Source: Pleurotus djamor (Eukaryota; Basidiomycota; Agaricomycetes; Agaricales; Pleurotaceae). Taken from it: a DNA stretch of 64,000 bases. The stretch covers positions 44,243 to 108,242 of the forward strand of contig JAPEVF010000107.1 in NCBI GenBank assembly GCA_029747585.1, read 5' to 3'. The notes under the pieces were generated by a model. The model was not told the origin of the DNA and did not search any database. It saw only the letters and a program-made list of their open reading frames with translations. Of this stretch, positions 56,235 through 64,000 are shown in pieces. Made by a program: the position numbers and the translations under genes. The stretch's first letter is position 1, and each line of letters opens with the position of its first letter.

Positions 56235-57243
56235 CTAGTCAAGCATCAAAAGGAAAGCGGGCATTAATTCGATGAAGAGGAGCGGGAATCGCGATTGAGA
56301 CTCTGTCGCCGCTGTGATGAGGGCAATACGGTCAGGGGGAGATTCAAGGAGTGCGTTCAGAGAAACTCTTACCTCTGCGGCCAGTTTCATCATAATCGAC
56401 TGTTGCTCCTTCTGCAGCGCTTCAGTCCACTCCGGCGACAACTCCATCCCAGAAGCCCACTTGCGCTCTTGTCTCTCCCTCTCCAATGCAGTCTGATATT
56501 GCTCCGTGGCCAGACCACGTATGGTCGTCATTGTAGCATTATACTCCTGTGAAGCCTTCTGCCGAATGACGCTATCATTGGCAGGCAAACTCTTCAGCTT
56601 GTTGGCGTAGTTGTCCTGAGCATCGTTAACCATCGGCCGGAGCTCAACCTCAATCGTCTTCTTGAGCGATTGCTTCCACTCGGTGTCGGGTTCAATACCG
56701 CCATCTGATTGTGGTTGGATGGTTTTGGCCTTCCGGAAAAGATAAGTAACCGAGAATCTGATATAGATACAGGCGGACTTGCCTTTGTAATAACCTGGGG
56801 CTCGGAAACGGAGCTTCTGGTCACTTTAGGCCTGAGTGATGATGCGCTTGTGGATGCTTTAATCATTATGGGTGACGACTTCGGTACGACGGAAGGTGCG
56901 ATACTGGTTGTAATACTAATGCGAGGTGGTGGCAATGACGGCGAGGATGAAGGCGTTATGCGAGGAGATGCATTAACCTGGTCTCGCAGAGACCGGATTT
57001 CCGCCATAGCTGCTGCCAACTGTTGACTTATCCTCGCATTCAAAGCCTATATGTGCAAGGATGAGAGAATTTAGCCATACGCGCAATTACACGAGGAGCA
57101 AGAAGAAACAGATGACAAATTAAAGCAAGACATACATTGGCTTCGTCTAATCGATTCTGAAGTTGAGCCAGCTGGTTCGCCTGGACTCTAACGATATCAA
57201 TGTTTTCTAGAAATTCCACGGGGAGTGTCAACGTTATGGACAT
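56235..57243 (-). CDS. Unrecognised coiled-coil protein
   Basis: The first exon starts MSITLTLPVEFLENIDIVRVQANQ and runs into LAQLQNRLDEAN. After an intron come ISQQLAAAMAEIRSLRDQV and a Ser/Pro/Thr-rich linker. A GTATCT-to-GGAAG intron (about 56773-56732) joins KASPP to AKTIQPQSDGG, giving EWKQSLKKTIEVELRPMVND, then DNYANKLKSLP and a long charged helix TEQYQTALERERQERKWASGM. It ends MPAFLLMLD at 56235. About 270 residues. The N-terminal helix has the look of a dimerising coiled coil. No family recognised. Confidence 0.6.
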
Positions 57244-58181
57244 GGCGGCAGCTATGGGGTGAGAAGAGATTTGGGGGAGCTATGGACCCTTTGTCTTTTG
57301 GGATGCCGTATCTTTATCAGCGCGACAGCCTCATGGTAAACGCATGGAACAGTAGCCAACTGAGACCCAAGTACAGCACTTCAGATGCGTGTTTGAGAGC
57401 GTGTGGGCTTGGGCTATGGGCTTTGGGGTATTGGCGCTAACTGAATCCTGATGCAAGTTAATCGATGGAATCAGTATACATGTCCGCAGGTGGGGCGAGC
57501 GGGCTCGAAGGTTGGAAGGTACGTCCGGGAATAGAAAGGCCATGTCGCCTCGAGGCGTGCCGTAGCACAAAAGGTTCTTTTTTNCGCGGGTTCGCACGCA
57601 TGCTGTTGGCCCTGGATCAATAAAGCGGAAGTCAATAATTGAAATGCTGTTCTCCTCGCGTCCATGAAACTTATAGATAGAATGATGAGGCCAAGTTCCT
57701 AGCGGAAGACACACTGGAAAGCAGTCTGAAGCGTTTGATTGATTTCGATAAAGGGAAAACATGGATGCTGTTCAACCAGGATTCGAGCAATGTTTCTGGC
57801 CATGTCAGAGTCGACAAAACAGGCGGTGACAATGAAGATCGGCAACGCGGGCTAGATCGTCTTTCGAGCTCTCAAAAGCGACGCTTAGCCTTGAAAATCC
57901 CCGATTTACGTCCTGGGGCACGGAGAAATTGACTTCAAGGCTGACGAAGTCATGTCATTATCCATCATCGCCGTTTCGACCACCTTTTTGCGTACTCCTT
58001 GTGGTGGTGACGCGTAGATTCGACGAAATGTCCATGAGCGGCGCCAGTGGTTGTGATTCTAACTGTTTCAGTGGATACAATGAGACTTTTCGTGTCAGAT
58101 ATAGACAGAAAGTAATAGGCTTCGAGGTCGACTGGGGACAAAACGAGCATCTTTACCCAAGCCGAACGTGTTGACGGGAAC
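57244..58181. other. No gene recognised
   Basis: Overlapping frames on both strands have no motif. A single N lies at about 57585. Confidence 0.4.
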
Positions 58182-59314
58182 TCAGTTCCGAGCTAAGAAG
58201 GCGACAATTACATCGAAGTACCTTAAGAGGAGTTAGCTCACAATCCATGTATTCAACCGCTTAACATCGGAGGTCACTTACCGCTCTGGTTCTTCAAACA
58301 TCGGCACATGGGTACTGTTCTGAAGCTCAACCCATTTGACCTTTTGGACATTTTCGAACCAGGGAGTGATTGCGATGGGTTGAACAGTATCGATGGGAGA
58401 GCTTATGACCAGAGTCGAACACTGGACGTTATGAAGTTTGTCGATTATCGACCATGATGAGACGTTTCCCGTGATGTTGTATATCGACGGCCCGACCCTA
58501 GGTACATCACTTGAGAAGACCGAAAAGTATGCGAAGGTGTGACTTGCATGGTGGTATAAACGGTTGGATCTGCCATGACCGACATGACCGATTCAATTAG
58601 ATGCTTCGGCTTATCTTTCAGTAGACAGAAATGCTTGTCATGTAATACTTGGACGGCAGCCTGATATTCCGGGGAAGTGAATGTACCAGCTTCAGCGTGC
58701 TTTCGTATGATGCGTTGTTGCTCGGGATATTTCGACAATAGTGCGTCGGTTCCTTTGGCCATTAGTGGTATGGATGAAGGGGCGTTGCTGACGACAAGAT
58801 TCTTGAGGCCTGGGGGCATGCGCGTAGCAGCGTATTCACCTCCGAGCATCCCTTGAGGCGAGGGTAAAATACGGCTTTCTTCGCTTCTAGCAGAAGAAAT
58901 GGCATACCTCCCCAAGAATTACCAATAAGATCAAAGTTATTCGAAATGCCCAAGTGCTTGACGAGATTGTCCAGCTCGTCGACCCATAGCTGACTTCTCC
59001 AAAAGTCTTTGGGGGCATCAGGGAGATGCGTAGATTGACCGTTGCCTAGCTGGTCGTAGAAGATAACGGGTACTTTCAATCGCGTAGCGAGCACAGTGTG
59101 GGGACTGTGAGATATCTTGGTCAGTACCCAAGGGGATATCCCTCGAGACAGAAGACACTCACAGCATGTAATTATGGGTCATCCCTCCTCCTCCGTGGAG
59201 TACAACAATCGGACGGGAATCGCCACCAAGATTGCCAACGATTTTATACCACGTTTGGTACGTTTGATCGCCGACTTTGAACGGTGCGAGCCCCGTCGTA
59301 ACTTGATCAGACAT
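58182..59314 (-). CDS. Proline-iminopeptidase-like alpha/beta hydrolase
   Basis: Serine hydrolase of the S33 family, which removes N-terminal proline or amide groups. It starts MSDQVTTGLAPFKVGDQTYQ. The oxyanion motif is VVLHGGGGMTHNYML. YDQLGNGQST is the typical strand before the nucleophile. The nucleophile elbow is GNSWGG with Ser, the next exon completes GGMLGGEYAATR, and the late strand TLVISSPIDTVQP holds Asp. The catalytic His is in QNSTHVPMFEEPERY. It ends FLARN at 58182. One intron has a GC donor at 58547 (ACCAT then GCAAGT), the only splice that yields TTMVGPSIYNITGN. About 310 residues. The substrate is not set by sequence. Confidence 0.88.
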
Positions 59315-60443
59315 GGCAAAGGAAGAGTGATGGAGAAGGAAGAGGGCTTGAGTTTAAGTAGGTTTCTCTGGGAAATGGGCGACATCTGGTCCATCGCGCT
59401 GAGGGTACTACTTATAGAGATAGAGTGAGAGAGATGTTGGCCTCCTGACGCGTGGAAATAGCCTCATGGCCTATATCATCAGTTCTCGTCATTTCCGGAT
59501 CCGAATATTTGACCACATACGGAGGCAGTAAACCTTGAGTAAACCGCCCAACAAGTTGAAGAGATTGATCTCAAGCTACTTGAGACGATGGTAATGCGTC
59601 AATAACTTCTACAACGGCTTGAGTGAGAACCATTAGGATGAGCTCAATGAGAGCGCGTCCGTACCTAAACAGATAACATGGGTCATTACTAAGTAGTCGA
59701 GCTTGTCAATACCTCCATGGAGGCTTAGACGACCTGGTTTAGAGCCAATCTTGGGCACTAAAAACGAGTAAAGCGAAGTAAGACCGAGATAACGAGAAGA
59801 TTTTGCCCCAGTCACCTACTAGGGTATATCGAGAACACGCTGCAGAGACACATTCTAACCAGCGAGGGCATCCGAAGAGCATCCTCACGTCAAGTCCGAG
59901 AAGAATATGGAGCACAATTGCATCGTTGCTACGACGTAGCTCCATTGCATCCGAAGGGTGATGCATGAGTGATGGATCGTGGAAGTGGGAGCGGAGCTAA
60001 TGATTCGCATGAGCCCCTGGACATCCCTCATCACGTGGACGGGGTCAGATCATCAGGCCTTCTGGAATCTGGCTTCGCTTCACGCGCCCAAGGAGCCCAG
60101 TTTGTCCACTCGCCTGTTGAGGCAGTATAATACTCAGGGTGTTCAAGGCCATTCCCAAAACTGACCTTGCTACGACACTTACGACGGGCGGATAAACGCC
60201 GCTCACGATTTCGAACGACTTTGAACGGAAGTTCAACATGACTTCTGGCGGTGGGATCGAGGAGGATAGGATAGACGAAACCATACCATTCCCAATGGTC
60301 CAAGGTCAGCTCTAAAGACTCGGAAAAGTGGCCTGAGTTAACTCAAATGCAAAGGACCTTCAGCTGGTTTCTCCGTCGCGCCAGGTACGCGTTCCCCGCA
60401 AATGTTATCTGACGTCAATGTCCCCAATACACAGTGACAGAAT
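59315..60443. other. Intergenic; TATA box of hydrolase gene near its left end
   Basis: TATAAG on the minus strand at 59411-59416 lies 97 bp upstream of the hydrolase start. Frames at 59739-60303 lack motifs. Confidence 0.4.
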
Positions 60444-62889
60444 ATGCTTCGTCTCCGTCGGTTACTCCTCGCGGAACCGAGGGTAAGCACCAGCTCTTCG
60501 TATAACGGAACGTCTCATATATCTCCGAAACAGCTCAGGTATCGCCGGTTCTTGGTCCTGATTCAACAAAGCCAAGCCAAGGTATGTTTTTGTTCAACCT
60601 TTGAGTAGGCTTCATTCGTTCTGACGTTCGAGGGTAGAGGCACTCACAAACTCCTCATCGGAGGCCTCAAAGCTGACTTCATCCGACAAGCTTTCAGCCC
60701 TACCACCCCCTGCTTCCCCTCCTACTCGACATCGAGCATTCAGACGTAGCCTTGACGCGCCTCTTCCTACCTCAATGTCCAGTTCAACACCAGTACTTTT
60801 ACCAGTGGACAGTGGCTTGCTATCAGACGCGTCCCATTCGTCATCACTAGCCAAGCTGAGCCCATCAGCTCGTCATGGTACATTTCCCCGCAATGCCTCT
60901 GACAGTTCAGTGGGCAAGGCTACCCCACGGCAGAGGATCTCCTTTGACAGTGATCGGATCTCTCTCCCTACCTTCCAGAATGTCCGACAAGCTTTTTCTC
61001 GCGCAGGGAGAAACAGTGACCATGCTTCTTCACCTCTTCACCCTCAGGATGCGCGTTCGCCTTCCCTCAAACACAAAGAAATCCCATCAGACTCCCAGAA
61101 TGCCTTTTCTTCGCGTTCTCCTTCACATTCACGCTCAAGAGCTGCATCCCCTCTTCGTTTCCTCCGTGACTGGTCTGCAGGATTCCGCGGAGCTCACCAA
61201 CGCGAAGAACCCTTCATACCCGTCGACCCATTTCAAACCAAATGGAAGTTCAATCTTGGAGATTCGCTGACCAGCTGCTTGTGCTTTTGGCGCGACTTGC
61301 CGACGGATGAAGAAGTCGGCGTCACCCCAGAGTCACAGCATAGATTTTCGCCGCATATCGCGCAGATGGACTTTGCGCACACCTGTGAAGACGCCGTACC
61401 TTCCTGTCTTCCATCTCGTACGAAATTCGAGGCGGGCCTGACCAACACGCGTGAATTTCTCTCAGAAACGCTTCCGAGGGTGCTATACCTGTACCTCCTC
61501 CTCAGATTGCCCGCAATCTACTTTTCTAGAGTGGCGCGGATCTTTCGGGATGCGGAGGTGAGCCAGCCGGATATCTACCGGATGTGCGAGGGTGGGTTGT
61601 TGGGGAGTGGGTTTGTTCCCCATATGGATCTTGGTGAGAGTACCACCGCTGCTACTGAAGCAGCACGGAGAGTGGCGGAACATGCTCCAAGAGGTGCGTT
61701 GGCATCTGGGTTGGGCTTTTCGGCGCACGTTAGTGCTGCAGCTGCCGCCGTTCCCATACCTCTGCCCTACCCGGATGATTGGTCGCCACCTCTTGTATCG
61801 CCTGCTTTGGTGCGGTTCAAGAACTCTTGGGAAGCTTTCATCGATTCTTTGCTCAGGGAGTGGAAAACTTTGAACCTTGTTTCGGCACTCTTGCTCTCGT
61901 GCGTACATTTCTTCTCCGTTTTCCTCGCGAGGTTGAAAACTCATTTGGTTACTTACCTCTAGGGCCATTATGACGATGTTCCAGGTGCCTGACGCAGCGT
62001 ATGATCCCGTTACGCGTACTGCCGCTTTGATATCTATGGTCTGCGCGTTGATGAGTTTGACATACGGATGTGTTTATATCGTGCGGTTTGGGACTATGAG
62101 GAGTATGTATCGCGCGTCTAGATGGGCTGAGGTCAGTAATCCATGCTCGGTAACGGGTGAATTGTTGCCTATATCATGCTACAGGAAGCGAGAAAGTCGT
62201 ACACCCTTATCTGGTGGAATGCTTGGATTTTACTGGCCATGCCTTCTGTATGGCTTGCTTGGTATGATTCCCTTTACGCTCTTCCAAATTGTTGCGAACG
62301 CTGCTAAATTATGTAATGACGCAGGTCCATGATATCCTTCCTCGTCTGTATCCTTTCCTTCGTATGGCGCACAGGCTCCACATTGGACCCACACGAACGG
62401 GATCCAATGACTCCCAGAGCTATCCTGGGTCCAAGAATAGCCATCACCGCGATCCTGGTCTTGGGACTTCTCTATTTCGTCTTAATCATCCAGTCACTGA
62501 AAAGCTATGGTTCTCGACGACGAGAAGTCGAACGACGCGCTAGCTTGCTGCGAGCTGGAGCATCGGCTGGTATGCGAGAGCGTCGAGCTGATCGCGGAGA
62601 CGCTGATGAGAGAGAAAGACGGGGTGAGGGTGGCGAGCGGAGGGGCAGGGAGCGGGTAAGGAGTCAACGAAGACACCATCGACACCCCACTGATGCCGCT
62701 CCTCGCAACGATCGCGAACGAGGCGAAGTTCCTGCGGAAAGGCCAGCTCGAGCTGAGCGTGGAGATAAAACCCCCTTGAGTGATCCTCTGAGTCTTGGTC
62801 TACTTGGAATTGACGATGTTGGGAAAGACGGCGCCAGCTCGACCAAGTCCAAGGTCGGGGTGGAGATACATGTGGAACCCAAGCACTAA
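60444..62889 (+). CDS. Multi-pass membrane protein of unknown function
   Basis: The best chain starts MLRLRRLLLAEPR at 60444, splices to VSPVLGPDSTKPSQ and then to EALTNSSSEASKL. It runs into a long exon with many Ser/Pro/Arg residues (SRSPSHSRSRAASPLRFLRDW). Then come WKFNLGDSLTSCLCFWRDLP and a helix LPRVLYLYLLLRLPAIYF. After introns there are four more helices: AALISMVCALMSLTYGCVYIV, WWNAWILLAMPSVWLAW, MISFLVCILSFVWR and ITAILVLGLLYFVLIIQ. The C-terminus is highly charged, with Arg-Glu-Arg repeats, and ends EIHVEPKH. About 700 residues. No family recognised. An ATG at 60775 is another possible start. Confidence 0.7.
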
Positions 62890-63081
62890 GATTGCTTATT
62901 CATGTTCATTGTATGCTTTTGTAGTTATACCATTCGCAAAGTGTACCAGTAGTAAACTACCAACCCATCATGAAATACTAACAATTTTTGAAGAATTCCG
63001 TTCATCTCTTTGGCGCTTTAGCCCCTGTTCTTGTGTTCGGATTTTCTCCTGGTCTCCGTCCTCCGTTCCGGATCCGCCACC

Positions 63082-63672
63082 ATGCGAGCAACATTCTTGC
63101 GGCTTGCTCAATCCATTTCCTCGAAACCTCTGAATCTAAATGAAGCCAGCGCAACGCTCCTACCACCTCTACCGTATGGGATGGTCACCAATCTCTGGTC
63201 TCATTTACTAACACCACGGCCTGGTATAGCCTTTACCGAAGGCTCTTGCGCGCACATAAATCGTTACCACATGAAATGCGGTCCCTCGGCGACGTATACG
63301 TGAAAGCAGGTATGTCTTTATCCTTTGTAAAACGCTTCGAAGGTGGCCTTCCTAATAGTTTCTTTATTGCCCAGAGTTTCGGCGGCACAAAGAAGTGACG
63401 AATCCTGTTCACATTATGGGCTTTTTGTCTCAGTGGAAGATGTATCTTGACCAAATACCGAAAGGGCCGGATGGGAGGGACTTTGCTGGAAAGCCGCTGG
63501 ACCCGACGTTGGTGGAGAAGGTACGCACATGCACGCTTCGGAATTTGGGCGACTTCGGTCGCTGACGTCGTGCTAGATGTCTGCAGAGCAGCTTGGGCAA
63601 CTATACGAGCTGATGCATGCCACAAAGGACGTTTGGAAACCTGTATCACCCGAGAATAAATCCTCAAATTAG
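63082..63672 (+). CDS. SDHAF3: Succinate dehydrogenase assembly factor 3 (ACN9, LYR protein)
   Basis: Mitochondrial matrix chaperone that helps mature the iron-sulphur subunit of complex II. Exons 63082-63173, 63230-63309, 63375-63520 and 63577-63672 join to 414 nt, or 137 residues, the usual size. The N-terminus [15 protein letters not shown] is a mitochondrial-type presequence. The LYR motif begins exon 2 ([13 protein letters not shown]). The family block continues as [19 protein letters not shown] and [17 protein letters not shown]. Exon 4 gives [15 protein letters not shown]. All splice sites are GT-AG. The start has a good context, CCACCATGC. Confidence 0.92.
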
Positions 63673-64000
63673 AAGCCTGCTATCTTGACAAAATGCATTC
63701 CATCCCATCCTGTTCCGGTGGTTCCTCACAACCTATGGACAAGAACTACGGTCGGAACTGACTGGATATATCTGACTTTGTGCGCTTCACCTTTGAATTC
63801 TAGGTGACTCAGATATCCGGGAACTGGATACAACCTCCCGTGTCAATGCATCGCCTCTCATCAATGGGTGGTTCAAGCTGCAGAGTGGTTTATTCCGATG
63901 GCACTGGAACTGCTAGCCCACTCGCAGCTCGCGTGGCGACATTTATGGGTGGCTGGCGGTCTTCCTGGTCCTCCCGCCAACTTACCACTGCTATAAAGCA
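63673..64000. other. Right edge, no gene recognised
   Basis: No motif or long frame is visible. The next gene lies outside the window. Confidence 0.4.

Overview
This window is nuclear DNA from a filamentous basidiomycete, most likely a mushroom-forming agaricomycete. The genes carry many short GT-AG introns of about 45-70 nt. They include families typical of, or best known from, Agaricomycetes: DUF6534 seven-helix membrane proteins, DUF6699 proteins, a leucine-rich F-box-like protein and conidiation protein 6. There are no operons, Shine-Dalgarno sites, CRISPR arrays or prokaryotic features. Scattered single Ns and one N-rich stretch (about 4530-5270) show a draft-quality assembly. No genome-wide search was possible, so family names rest on motifs read by eye.

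Layout. 0.4-2.6 kb: left copy of a 2.1-kb inverted repeat that carries a gene for a one-pass membrane-like protein. 3-10.5 kb: housekeeping block with Con-6, replication protein A large subunit (RPA1), a SAMHD1-type HD phosphohydrolase and choline-phosphate cytidylyltransferase. 12.2-14 kb: an unrecognised low-complexity protein. 17.5-26.1 kb: three tandem DUF6534 membrane proteins followed by a cytochrome P450. 27.3 kb: a small secreted cysteine-rich protein. 28.4-30.8 kb: the spindle checkpoint protein MAD1. 31.1-33.2 kb: right copy of the inverted repeat, in opposite orientation. 33.5-34.9 kb: a short-chain dehydrogenase. 35.4-36.8 kb: a 66-bp coding minisatellite next to a MITE-like inverted repeat. 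37-40.1 kb: an unrecognised basic protein and a probable p31comet (MAD2L1BP) homologue. 41-43.3 kb: two DUF6699 paralogues. 43.4-47.1 kb: a second short-chain dehydrogenase, with a displaced fragment of it on the far side of an unrecognised gene. 47.4-64 kb: an F-box-like gene, AIM9-type kinase, intron-containing tRNA-Trp, a WD40 plus inositol polyphosphate 5-phosphatase protein, a coiled-coil protein, a proline-iminopeptidase-like hydrolase, a multi-pass membrane protein and the LYR protein SDHAF3/ACN9.

Working relationships. MAD1 and the p31comet candidate act on the same target, MAD2, in the spindle checkpoint and lie 8 kb apart. RPA1 and the SAMHD1-like enzyme are adjacent and both bear on DNA replication and dNTP supply. 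Four introns use GC-AG splice sites. Several genes contain single-base discrepancies at homopolymers that look like assembly errors rather than real inactivation.
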